DNA of 46,560 nt from positions 1-46,560 of IMG/VR virus record IMGVR_UViG_3300035114_000005; one strand, written 5' to 3'. Below, piece after piece: positions 21,294 to 28,984 of the stretch. This DNA comes from a virus. The notes below the pieces were generated by a model. The model was not told where the DNA came from and did not search any database. It saw only the letters and a program-made list of their open reading frames with translations. Position 1 is the stretch's first letter. The number at the start of each line of letters is the position of its first letter. Made by a program: the position numbers and the translations under genes.

Positions 21294-22646
21294 ATGGCAA
21301 CGAACGTAGCTGCCTCTTTTTCCGCCGATATCGAAAACTACATCGCGGACAAAACCCTCCCCCTCGCCCGCAAGCAACTCGTCGCCTATCAGTTCGGCGA
21401 CCCGCTCCGCCTCCCCAAGGGACGCGGCACCACCTACACCGCAACCCGCTACCTCCGTGTTCCCCTCCCGTTCGCGCCGCTGTCGGAAGGTGTGCCGCCG
21501 GTTGGCCAGAACATGACCATCCAGCAGGTGTCGGCGACCGCTCAGCAATGGGGCGACAAGGTCACCATCACTGACGTAGCTGAGATGACGATCAAGCACC
21601 CGCTGTTCGTCAAGGCTACCGAGCTCGTGGCGCTGCAGATCGCCGAGACTCTAGAACGCAACACGTTCAACACTTTGAACTCAGGTACCCAGGTCAACTA
21701 CGTCAACTCACGCGGCGCCCGTGCTTCCCTGGTGGCCGGCGACGTCATCAACCCACACGAGATCAACCGGGCTTACGGTATCCTCAACACCCTCGGCGCG
21801 CCGCGCTATATGGGCGACGAGATGACCGACACCAAGTTGGAGGTCAACGCCGGCGGCGCCAAGGCGTCCTCGAACCCGCGGGCGATGCCGCACTATGCGG
21901 CGATCATGCACCCGCTGGTGGCGCAGGACTTCCGTGAGAACTCCACTGTTGTAACTGCTTGGTCCTACTCGGATATCAACCGCCTTTACAATTACGAGGC
22001 TGGTGAGTGGGGTGGCATCCGGTTCTGCCTGAGCAACATGGTCCCGACCTGGACTGGCATCGCCCAGATCACTGGTACCCCCGGCACCGCCGGCGCGCTG
22101 GCGACCAACGCCAACTACTTCATCAAGGTCACAGCGTCCGATACCCAGAACCAGTTCGAGAGCCAGATCTACCAGGCCTCGGGTGCGCTCTCGGTCACCG
22201 GCCCGAACGGCTCGATCTCGGTGGTGCTGCCGACCCTCGCCGGCTACACCTTCAGCGTCTACATCGGCACTGGCACGGCGGCTGCGGTTCTCAACCTCGG
22301 CCTCTCCGCCGCAGGCCCGACCGTCGGCCCGCAGGCGGGTCAGGCGACGCAGATGGCCGGCGGCCAGACCGTGATTATCACTGGCATCGGCGCCGCACAG
22401 ACCCCGCCCGCCCCGCCGGCGACCGGCCTCACCGTGTACCCGACCTACATCTTCGGGCGCGGCGCTTACGGCCAGGTGATGCTCGACGACGCACGCTTCA
22501 CTTACCTGAAGGAAGCCGACAAGTCCGACCCGCTCAATCAATTGAGGGTGGTCGGGTGGAAGGTCTTCTACGGCACCCTGATCCAGAACCAGCAGTTCTT
22601 CATGCGGATCGAATCACTGTCTGCCTTCAGCACGACCTTCGGGTAA
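21294..22646 (+). CDS. Major capsid protein, N4-gp56-like, with inserted domain (450 aa)
   Basis: The N-terminal part (A-D-I-E-N-Y-I-A-D-K-T-L-P-L-A-R-K-Q-L, then G-D-K-V-T-I-T-D-V-A-E) and the C-terminal D-P-L-N-Q-L-R-V-V-G-W-K-V-F-Y-G-T-L-I fit the N4-gp56 family of HK97-fold coat proteins. Between about residues 255 and 378 lies a Thr/Ala/Gly-rich beta domain (A-N-Y-F-I-K-V-T-A-S-D, V-V-L-P-T-L-A-G-Y-T-F-S-V-Y-I-G) that resembles a fibronectin/Ig-like surface domain. After it the coat sequence resumes at Y-P-T-Y-I-F-G-R-G-A-Y-G. RBS TAGGAG upstream. Confidence 0.9.
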   Translation: MATNVAASFSADIENYIADKTLPLARKQLVAYQFGDPLRLPKGRGTTYTATRYLRVPLPFAPLSEGVPPVGQNMTIQQVSATAQQWGDKVTITDVAEMTIKHPLFVKATELVALQIAETLERNTFNTLNSGTQVNYVNSRGARASLVAGDVINPHEINRAYGILNTLGAPRYMGDEMTDTKLEVNAGGAKASSNPRAMPHYAAIMHPLVAQDFRENSTVVTAWSYSDINRLYNYEAGEWGGIRFCLSNMVPTWTGIAQITGTPGTAGALATNANYFIKVTASDTQNQFESQIYQASGALSVTGPNGSISVVLPTLAGYTFSVYIGTGTAAAVLNLGLSAAGPTVGPQAGQATQMAGGQTVIITGIGAAQTPPAPPATGLTVYPTYIFGRGAYGQVMLDDARFTYLKEADKSDPLNQLRVVGWKVFYGTLIQNQQFFMRIESLSAFSTTFG

Positions 22647-22657
22647 CGAACAATCCG

Positions 22658-22684
22658 GCGGGGCTTCGGCCCCGCTTCTCTCTT
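22658..22684 (+). terminator. Intrinsic terminator after the coat gene
   Basis: GCGGGGC-TTCG-GCCCCGC (22658-22675), a 7-bp GC stem with a stable UUCG loop, followed by TTCTCTCTTT. The T tract is interrupted, so it probably terminates part of the transcripts and lets the tail genes be read at a lower level. Confidence 0.75.
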
Positions 22685-22700
22685 TCAGGGATCTGATCCT

Positions 22701-22997
22701 ATGGCGCTGATCACGGGCGGCACTACCGGCACCACTGTCCTGAACGGGATGGCGTGGAACCCCTCCAAGCTTCAGGCAGACATCGCGGCGATCAACAACG
22801 CCATCAAGTACCAGATCAACCCCGCGCATCCGATCTTCCCGGGCGGCTTGATCAACGGCATCGTCGATTTCCCGGATCGCCTCGGGCAGATCAACCTGTT
22901 GCCCGGTGACTACGTTTTCTACGACAGCTTCGGCTGGCCGATCGTCGTGTCGCGCGAATCAATCGCGGCCGGCGGCACCAGCTGGGCGCACTCCTGA
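22701..22997 (+). CDS. Hypothetical small structural-region protein (98 aa)
   Basis: ATG 22701. A soluble beta-rich product with no charge bias; recognisable segments include I-T-G-G-T-T-G-T-T-V-L-N-G-M-A-W-N-P and L-L-P-G-D-Y-V-F-Y-D-S-F-G-W-P. It lies between coat and neck genes, so it may be a head decoration or head-closure protein. No family recognised. Confidence 0.7.
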   Translation: MALITGGTTGTTVLNGMAWNPSKLQADIAAINNAIKYQINPAHPIFPGGLINGIVDFPDRLGQINLLPGDYVFYDSFGWPIVVSRESIAAGGTSWAHS

Positions 22998-23008
22998 AGG
23001 GGGACTAC

Positions 23009-23455
23009 ATGGCTGACGACAAGAAGACCAAGGGTCCGCAAAAGCCCAAGGCGATCGTGGACACCTCCATCATCGGAGAGGAGCGAATCAAGGCGCTGCG
23101 CCTCAAGGCCAAGAACAAGATCGACGCCGAGCGCACCAAGGCCGCCGAAGAGAAGATGCTCGAGGAGTTCGAGAACGAGGAGCGCCAGGCTGGCGGCCTC
23201 GACGAGCCCATGGTGGACGTCTACATCGACTTCGCCCCTTACGCCGATCGCGCCATGATCGACGGCGTGATCTACTTCGCCGGCCAGACCAAGACGGTGC
23301 GCGAGAGCGTGGCTCTCCTCTTGCAGGAGATGATGTCGGCCACCTGGAAGCACCAGTCGATTGTTGACGGCAAGCCCGAGGACTTCTACCGTCAGGGTCG
23401 CGGCACCAGGGTCGCAGCCAATGGAGGGGTTTCTTCCAATATATTGAGGGCTTAA
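23009..23455 (+). CDS. Hypothetical charged structural-region protein (148 aa)
   Basis: ATG 23009 after AAGGGGGA. The N-terminal third is basic and helical (I-K-A-L-R-L-K-A-K-N-K-I-D-A-E-R-T-K-A-A-E), the second half globular (V-D-V-Y-I-D-F-A-P-Y-A-D-R-A-M-I-D-G). Often found in this position in related uncultured podovirus genomes, without assigned function. Its stop abuts the next ATG. Confidence 0.7.
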   Translation: MADDKKTKGPQKPKAIVDTSIIGEERIKALRLKAKNKIDAERTKAAEEKMLEEFENEERQAGGLDEPMVDVYIDFAPYADRAMIDGVIYFAGQTKTVRESVALLLQEMMSATWKHQSIVDGKPEDFYRQGRGTRVAANGGVSSNILRA

Positions 23456-23917
23456 ATGGACGATTTGAAAGGGGAAACGGCGCCGGCGCTTGGCATCTCG
23501 ATCAATGCGCAGGTGGCGGCAGCACGCCAGATTACGATGCAGAGCTTCATCGATCGCGACGCCTCCGGGGCCGAGATCGACAAGCTACTGGACAAGCTGA
23601 ACGCTTCGCTGGATCGGCAGGTGGCGTTCTACGAGATCGAGGAAGAAGAGAAGCGGATCGAAGTCGACAGGAACGTGCTGACGAATGTCAGCAAGCGGCT
23701 TGCCGAAGTCGAAGACAACATCCGCCTCAAGGCTGGATCTGCGGAGGGGCGGCGCAACCCGCTCAAGCTGTCCACGCAGGAAGAGGTGCAGAAGAAGCAG
23801 GCGTACGATAGCCTCGAGGAGGCCAAGCGGCGCGTAGCGGTCGGCGAAGCTCGGCTGGTCGAGCTGAGAAAGAAGGCAGGCAACCGGGATGTCGCTTCAA
23901 GCCCAGCAGATCGTTAG
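23456..23917 (+). CDS. Coiled-coil structural-region protein (153 aa)
   Basis: ATG 23456 immediately follows the previous stop. The middle and C-terminal parts are one long charged helix (Y-E-I-E-E-E-E-K-R-I-E-V-D-R-N-V-L, then Y-D-S-L-E-E-A-K-R-R-V-A). It overlaps the next gene by 29 bases. Could be an assembly chaperone or internal protein; no family recognised. Confidence 0.7.
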   Translation: MDDLKGETAPALGISINAQVAAARQITMQSFIDRDASGAEIDKLLDKLNASLDRQVAFYEIEEEEKRIEVDRNVLTNVSKRLAEVEDNIRLKAGSAEGRRNPLKLSTQEEVQKKQAYDSLEEAKRRVAVGEARLVELRKKAGNRDVASSPADR

Positions 23918-24629
23918 CCTCGCCTGTCAGATCGCCAAGTGCCCCGGCTACGTCGTTCAGGCGGGGCAGTTTCTCAACAACGCCCTGCAGACGCTTGCGC
24001 AAGACTATGACTTCATGGTCATCCGCAAGACGTTCAATTTCAACTTCAACACCTCCGCAACCGGTAACGGGTACGTCGCCGGTTGCGGCCCCAATCTGAT
24101 GCCGACGGACTTTTTGCGCGCACACCGCAACGGCGCGTTCTACACGATCAACGGTGTGCCCTACACCATGATCGGTTATGAGCAGGCGGAGTTCGATCGT
24201 TTCGTCCAACAGGCAGGCAACGCGGCTTATCCTTCTGCCTTCTATGTGGACGTCTCCAAGACCCCGATGGAGCTTTACGTTTGGGTGCCGGCCGGTGGCG
24301 CCTATGCGGCGACGGTGCGCTACAACCCGCAGATGCCTGATATCACCACGCCGGAGACCAGCACCACGGTCCCCTGGTTCCCCAACAGCGACATCCTGAT
24401 CACTTATGTGGCAGGCTCGCTGATGAACATCACCGACGATGCCCGCGCGCCGTCGTTCCTTGGCGAGCCGGACAACGCGCCCAACGGCTATAAGGCGCAG
24501 CTGCGCAGCTACCTGAAGATGAAGGACGACCCCGAGAGCGCGGGCGTCAAGACTGTGAAACTGGACCGCCGCCTGTTCGGCCAGACGTCATGGTCGCATT
24601 TGAAGAACACCAAGACGATCGGGTGGTGA
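23889..24629 (+). CDS. Tail adaptor / tubular-A-like protein (246 aa)
   Basis: The pattern fits the podovirus head-tail adaptor family: an N-terminal helical pair (I-V-S-L-A-C-Q-I-A-K-C-P-G, F-L-N-N-A-L-Q-T-L-A-Q-D-Y-D-F), a beta part with Y-T-I-N-G-V-P-Y, then a helical C-terminal part (L-I-T-Y-V-A-G-S-L-M-N-I-T-D-D-A-R, S-Y-L-K-M-K-D-D). Equivalent in role to T7 gp11 or P22 gp4, docking under the portal. The large nozzle gene follows directly, the usual order. Confidence 0.78.
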   Translation: MSLQAQQIVSLACQIAKCPGYVVQAGQFLNNALQTLAQDYDFMVIRKTFNFNFNTSATGNGYVAGCGPNLMPTDFLRAHRNGAFYTINGVPYTMIGYEQAEFDRFVQQAGNAAYPSAFYVDVSKTPMELYVWVPAGGAYAATVRYNPQMPDITTPETSTTVPWFPNSDILITYVAGSLMNITDDARAPSFLGEPDNAPNGYKAQLRSYLKMKDDPESAGVKTVKLDRRLFGQTSWSHLKNTKTIGW

Positions 24630-24632
24630 GTC

Positions 24633-26333
24633 GTGACCCTTCGCAACGGCACGCCGATCAAGTTCTCACCGGTGGGAGTATCGGACGCGCTTGATTCGTC
24701 CAATGTCTTCCCGGGCGCGATGGCGCAGCTGAGCAATTTGATCCCCGATCCCACCACCAAGAACCTGTGGCAGTGCCGGCCGGCGGCGATCGCGTTTGCA
24801 GACTTCGCCACGCAGGGCGGTGACTTCGATCCTGATGACTTTGGGCCCGACTTCTACACCGGCTTCAATCTGGGCGCGACTGGGGGCTTCATCTCGGCTC
24901 TGAAGATCGTGGGCGACCGTGTCTTCGGCATGATCGCCACGAGCCTCAACCCGGGTCACGACCAGCCATTTTGCTACGACCTGATCACTGGGGCGTTCGT
25001 CTTTATCAGTGGTGTCACATCTGCCAATACGCCGTTCAGCCCCACTACGTCGGGCGACTGGGTGCCCCCGACGATGGACCTGATCGGCGTCAACCTGGTG
25101 GTGACTCATCCCGGCTATACCGGCGCCGGCGGCATCATGTTCGGCTGGTTCAATATCTCCGATCCAAACGCCATCACTTGGAATGCGGGCAACACGGTTA
25201 CGACGTTGCTGCCGTGCCCGCCGACGGCGGTGAAGCAGTTTTTCAATCGCGCCTACTTCCTGGTCAACCCGCCAACTGGGCAGCCGGGGGCATACTTCAC
25301 CGATGTGCTGACGCTGACGATCACCGATCCGACCCACATCATCACCTTCAACGACAACGTCAAGCTGACGGCGATCGGCGCGCTGCCGTTGAACTCGCAG
25401 CTAACCGGCGGCACCATCCAGTCCCTGATCGTATTCAAGGGTGCCGCGCAGATGTGGCAGATCACGGGTGACGCCGCGATTGCCAGCAATCCACTTAGCG
25501 TCAACGCCATGAACGTGGCGACCGGGACCAATGCGCCATTGTCGATCGTGGCGACGTCCAAGGGACTTGCCTTCATCGCGCCGGACGGCCTGCGCGTGAT
25601 CATGTTCAATGGCACGATCTCCGACCCGATCGGGGATGCCGGCTCGGGCGTCACGCTGCCCTTCATCTTCGCCATTGCGCCTTCGCGCATCGCGGCGGCC
25701 TGCACGGCCAAGGTATTGCGAATCAGTGTGCAGAACGGTTTTGCAGTGGGGACACCGAATCAGGAGTGGTGGTACGACATCCCGCGCGGTTGCTGGAGTG
25801 GCCCGCATACCTTTCCGGCCTCGCAGATCCAGCCTTACAACAACACCTTCATCGAGGCGCCGATCGGCGTGCTCGGCAAGTTGTTCCAGTCTGACAGTGT
25901 GCAGGGCAACACGTCCACCTATGTCGAGAATGGCAACCAGATGTCATTCACCTGGGCAACGTCGATGCTGCCGTCGACGCAGCAGATGTCCGAGAACGCG
26001 ATGGTGGAGACCACGCTGAACATCGGCTTCCCCGACGGGCAGCAGGTCGCGATCTATGCGGTCGACGAGAACGGGGCAGTCTTCTCAAGCGTGGTGCTGG
26101 CGGCGACGATACCTTCGACTGTGTGGGGTTCCTTTGTCTGGGGGCAGGCGCTGTGGCAGGGTGCGTCAAACGCGCTCGCGCCGCGGCAGATGAAATGGCC
26201 TATACCGATCGTATTCCAGCGGCTGGCGATCATCGCGACGGGCAACTGCGCGCAGAACCTGAAGCTCGGCGATCTCTTCATGCGCTACCAGCAGCTGGGC
26301 TATCTCCTGCAACAAGACGCCAACGTGGCGTAG
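24633..26333 (+). CDS. Tail nozzle protein (tubular-B / P22 gp10-like) (566 aa)
   Basis: GTG start at 24633, three bases after the adaptor stop. Size and sequence (repeated short beta strands such as V-G-D-R-V-F-G-M-I, F-N-R-A-Y-F-L-V-N, L-A-F-I-A-P-D-G-L-R-V-I) suggest the beta-propeller nozzle that closes short tails. The early L-S-N-L-I-P-D-P and later W-Y-D-I-P-R-G-C-W-S segments fit such nozzles. No signal peptide, unlike its downstream neighbours. Assigned by position, length and fold pattern. Confidence 0.75.
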   Translation: MTLRNGTPIKFSPVGVSDALDSSNVFPGAMAQLSNLIPDPTTKNLWQCRPAAIAFADFATQGGDFDPDDFGPDFYTGFNLGATGGFISALKIVGDRVFGMIATSLNPGHDQPFCYDLITGAFVFISGVTSANTPFSPTTSGDWVPPTMDLIGVNLVVTHPGYTGAGGIMFGWFNISDPNAITWNAGNTVTTLLPCPPTAVKQFFNRAYFLVNPPTGQPGAYFTDVLTLTITDPTHIITFNDNVKLTAIGALPLNSQLTGGTIQSLIVFKGAAQMWQITGDAAIASNPLSVNAMNVATGTNAPLSIVATSKGLAFIAPDGLRVIMFNGTISDPIGDAGSGVTLPFIFAIAPSRIAAACTAKVLRISVQNGFAVGTPNQEWWYDIPRGCWSGPHTFPASQIQPYNNTFIEAPIGVLGKLFQSDSVQGNTSTYVENGNQMSFTWATSMLPSTQQMSENAMVETTLNIGFPDGQQVAIYAVDENGAVFSSVVLAATIPSTVWGSFVWGQALWQGASNALAPRQMKWPIPIVFQRLAIIATGNCAQNLKLGDLFMRYQQLGYLLQQDANVA

Positions 26334-26342
26334 GTGGGTAAA

Positions 26343-27791
26343 ATGAAAAAGTTGGCCTCTATACTGTTGATGTCGTTGGGGTTCCTGTGCGGGCCCGCCG
26401 CTGCCCAAATCGTCGGTACGTTGCCCTTCCAGCTGCAGAATGGCACCACGGCCGATGCCACCCAGGTGATGGCGGACTTCAACAAGATCCTGACCGACGT
26501 CAACGCCAACGCCGCCAAGAAGGGGATCAACACTGACATCACGGCGCTGATCGCGCTGACGACGCCGATCACGCCGGTACAGGGTGGCACGACGATTTAT
26601 TACGCCGCGACGTCCGGGGGCACGGCGAACGCCCAGACTGTGGCTACGCCCGCGCCGACAGGCTTTACGCTGGCGACCGGCAAGCGCGCAACCTTCGTGG
26701 CGGGCTTCACCAATACAGGCCCGATGACGCTGAACGTTAACTCGACTGGCGCTACCGCGGTGACGCGGATGACGCCGGCGGGGCCGGTCGCGCTGATCGG
26801 CGGCGAGGTGGTTGCCAACAACTACATCGAAGTGGTCTTTGACGGCACTCAGTTCCAGCTTTACACGGACGCTTCGACGCCGACGTTTGGCCCGCTGACG
26901 ACGATCGCCGCTAGTGGCACGGTCGATCTTGGCACGATATCCAGCCACAACGCTTTGATCAGCGGCACCACAACGGTCACTTCGTTTGGCTCCAGCGCGT
27001 TGACGACTTATCCGATCTACCGAATCAAGTTCGACAACGCCCTGACGCTGACGCACAACGGCACCAGTTTGATCCTGCCGGGCACGGCAAACATCGTAAC
27101 TGCAGCCAATGACACGGCTGTGGCGCAGTATCTCGGCAGCGGAAACTGGCTGGTCAGCAACTACTCCAAGGCCAATGGCGCGGCGGTCGCCAGTGCAGTG
27201 CCCACGCGGCAAGTCGTCACGACGGCGCAGGCTGGCACTTACACCACGCCGGCCAATGTGCGCTGGATACGCATCCGCCTGGTCGGCGGTGGAGGTGGAG
27301 GCGGTGGGGGTAACAATGGTGCGGTATCAACGGCAGGCAACAACTCCACCTTTAGCGGAGGCTCGCTGGTCGCAGGTGGTGGCGGGTTCGCAGGCACGGC
27401 GACGCAAGGTGCAGCTGGTTCTGCCAGTAACGGCAACATCATGAATATTGCAGGTGGCTCGGGTAACGGCTCCAACGGGTCGACCAATGGTTCAGGCGCC
27501 GGCGGCGGTAATTCGTGCCTGGGCGGTGCAGGTGGCGGCGGCCTTGCTGCCACGGGTGCGGGGCTTTCGGCGGCAGCTAACAGCGGTTCGGGTGGTGGTG
27601 GTGGCGCGTTCTCGGTGAACAGTGCGGGTGGCGGTGGCGCAGGTGGTTGCGTGGAGCATGTCATTACGTCACCAGCGGCCAGCTATACTTACGCGGTCGG
27701 TGCGGGTGGTGCTGGCGCTGCTGGCTCAGGTGGTGGGGGCAACGGGGGCAACGGGGCTACCGGCATCATGATCGTCGAGGAATACTACTGA
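26343..27791 (+). CDS. Tail fibre with signal peptide and polyglycine tip (482 aa)
   Basis: ATG 26343 follows TAGGTGGG; GTG 26334 is an in-frame alternative. The Sec-like signal is K-K-L-A-S-I-L-L-M-S-L-G-F-L, cleaved after A-A-A before Gln. The start of the mature part (L-P-F-Q-L-Q-N-G-T-T-A-D-A-T-Q-V-M-A-D-F-N) is typical of short tail fibres. Residues about 313-480 are extremely glycine-rich with repeated G-G-G-G-G blocks separated by short Ser/Ala/Asn loops, like the polyglycine-sandwich tips of gp38-type adhesins, so the loops may contact the receptor. Confidence 0.82.
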   Translation: MKKLASILLMSLGFLCGPAAAQIVGTLPFQLQNGTTADATQVMADFNKILTDVNANAAKKGINTDITALIALTTPITPVQGGTTIYYAATSGGTANAQTVATPAPTGFTLATGKRATFVAGFTNTGPMTLNVNSTGATAVTRMTPAGPVALIGGEVVANNYIEVVFDGTQFQLYTDASTPTFGPLTTIAASGTVDLGTISSHNALISGTTTVTSFGSSALTTYPIYRIKFDNALTLTHNGTSLILPGTANIVTAANDTAVAQYLGSGNWLVSNYSKANGAAVASAVPTRQVVTTAQAGTYTTPANVRWIRIRLVGGGGGGGGGNNGAVSTAGNNSTFSGGSLVAGGGGFAGTATQGAAGSASNGNIMNIAGGSGNGSNGSTNGSGAGGGNSCLGGAGGGGLAATGAGLSAAANSGSGGGGGAFSVNSAGGGGAGGCVEHVITSPAASYTYAVGAGGAGAAGSGGGGNGGNGATGIMIVEEYY

Positions 27792-27852
27792 TTGAGTTTT
27801 AAAGGGGAACTGTTAGTGTGAACCGCCCATGAGGGCCTTGAGGGAGACTACC

Positions 27853-28356
27853 ATGCTGAAACGAATCGCCTATGCCCTCACGGGCCTGATTTTCTCGGCC
27901 GTGCTGGCCATCGGCGCTACTATCCCGCTGCTGCCGTCGACCTCGCAATACAGCGAACCGTCGCAGATCGTTGGCACCATCAACGCGCTGATCCAACAGC
28001 TCAACGGACAGGCCGGCTATGCTACGGCCAACCCGGTTATCAGCATTGGCAGTTTCTGCTCGGTGTCTGGAACGGGTACCCAGATCTGCAACGGCCAGCG
28101 TGGGCAGGTTGCTTATACCAGCGGCATTACAATTGCTGCGACTGGCACCAACCAGACTTTTACCGTGACCAACAGCGCCGTGGCGGCCAACTCGTCATGC
28201 TCGGCGACGTGGAGCACGGCATTTACAGCTGGTTCAGCAGTCACGGTAGCCACCGTGGTCCCGACAGCGGGCTCCCTGTCCATCATTGGGGTCAATGCGG
28301 GCACCACCACCAATGCGGTGACCGCGGGTACACTCAGCTTCAATTGCTACAACTAG
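27853..28356 (+). CDS. Small fibre-like protein with signal peptide (167 aa)
   Basis: ATG 27853 follows AGGGAG. The Sec-like signal is K-R-I-A-Y-A-L-T-G-L-I-F-S-A-V-L-A-I-G-A. The mature domain has a short helix (I-V-G-T-I-N-A-L-I-Q-Q-L-N-G) resembling the start of the upstream fibre, followed by a Thr/Ala-rich beta domain with four cysteines (about 69, 78, 115 and 165) that may form disulfides after export. Probable fibre partner or tip protein. Confidence 0.72.
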   Translation: MLKRIAYALTGLIFSAVLAIGATIPLLPSTSQYSEPSQIVGTINALIQQLNGQAGYATANPVISIGSFCSVSGTGTQICNGQRGQVAYTSGITIAATGTNQTFTVTNSAVAANSSCSATWSTAFTAGSAVTVATVVPTAGSLSIIGVNAGTTTNAVTAGTLSFNCYN

Positions 28357-28365
28357 GAGATCAGC

Positions 28366-28533
28366 ATGGCCAAGCAAGGACCGCCCTCGGGCGATATTCT
28401 GAAGGGGCTGACCAATGACAGTGCCAGCTCCAGTGACGCCTCCACGAAGCTCCCCAAGAGCCCGAGCGTCAACACTCCGACTCGTACCGACGTCGCTTCC
28501 AGCCCTGGCACCCTCGGCCCCCGCTGCGCCTGA
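28366..28533 (+). CDS. Small hydrophilic protein overlapping the GNAT gene (55 aa)
   Basis: ATG 28366 has a good TAGGAG site 6 bases upstream and reads 55 codons to TGA 28531. The product begins MAKQGPPSGDILKGLTNDSA and is rich in Ser, Thr and Pro. It overlaps the following gene in another frame for 119 bases. Either both are translated or the GNAT protein starts later (ATG 28588). No family recognised. Confidence 0.55.
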   Translation: MAKQGPPSGDILKGLTNDSASSSDASTKLPKSPSVNTPTRTDVASSPGTLGPRCA

Positions 28534-28984
28534 GTTTGCCTGGGAGAGGTTCAACGCGATCGCCCACGAGCTCCCGCCGCTGTTCATGGAACACTGGCGG
28601 GAGCTGGCGTTGCACAAAGACGTGTTTGTCTGCGCGCCGGACTGGGATCGGTACTACGCTCTCGACGTCAGCGGCGCGCTGCGCATCCTCACCGTGCGGT
28701 TTGAAGGGCAGCTGATCGGGTATTTGTTCGCGCTCTACGTCACCCATCCGCATTCCATGTCTACCCACGTTGCCCGTGTCGATACCTATTGGCTCGACCC
28801 GGTGCACCGGCAGGGTTGGACTGGCGTGCGCATGTTCAAGGAACTTTTGCGCCAGTCGAAGGAATGGGGTAGCCTGTTTGTGGTCGCTTCGATTGAGTGC
28901 CATTTCATGGGCATGCGCGCAGGCAAATTATTGGAACGGCTGGGCTTTGAACAAACCGAGATCGTCTATTCGAGGAAACTGTAA
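28415..28984 (+). CDS. GNAT-fold acetyltransferase-like protein (189 aa)
   Basis: ATG 28415 with GAAGGGG; the first 40 residues are low-complexity (Pro/Ala/Arg) and overlap the 55-residue gene. The rest has GNAT order: strands L-R-I-L-T-V-R-F and Q-L-I-G-Y-L-F-A-L-Y-V, strand Y-W-L-D-P with H-R-Q-G-W-T-G-V-R-M-F (acetyl-CoA loop, replacing the usual Q/R-x-x-G-x-G/A), and a C-terminal M-R-A-G-K-L-L-E-R-L-G-F-E-Q-T-E. GNAT-like genes beside internal-protein genes are common in podoviruses; substrate unknown. Confidence 0.75.
   Translation: MTVPAPVTPPRSSPRARASTLRLVPTSLPALAPSAPAAPEFAWERFNAIAHELPPLFMEHWRELALHKDVFVCAPDWDRYYALDVSGALRILTVRFEGQLIGYLFALYVTHPHSMSTHVARVDTYWLDPVHRQGWTGVRMFKELLRQSKEWGSLFVVASIECHFMGMRAGKLLERLGFEQTEIVYSRKL

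Noticed and set aside
26166-27212. 348-residue leftward frame opposite nozzle and fibre genes
   Set aside because: Arg-rich antisense reading; the plus strand carries a signal peptide, fibre motifs and ribosome sites.
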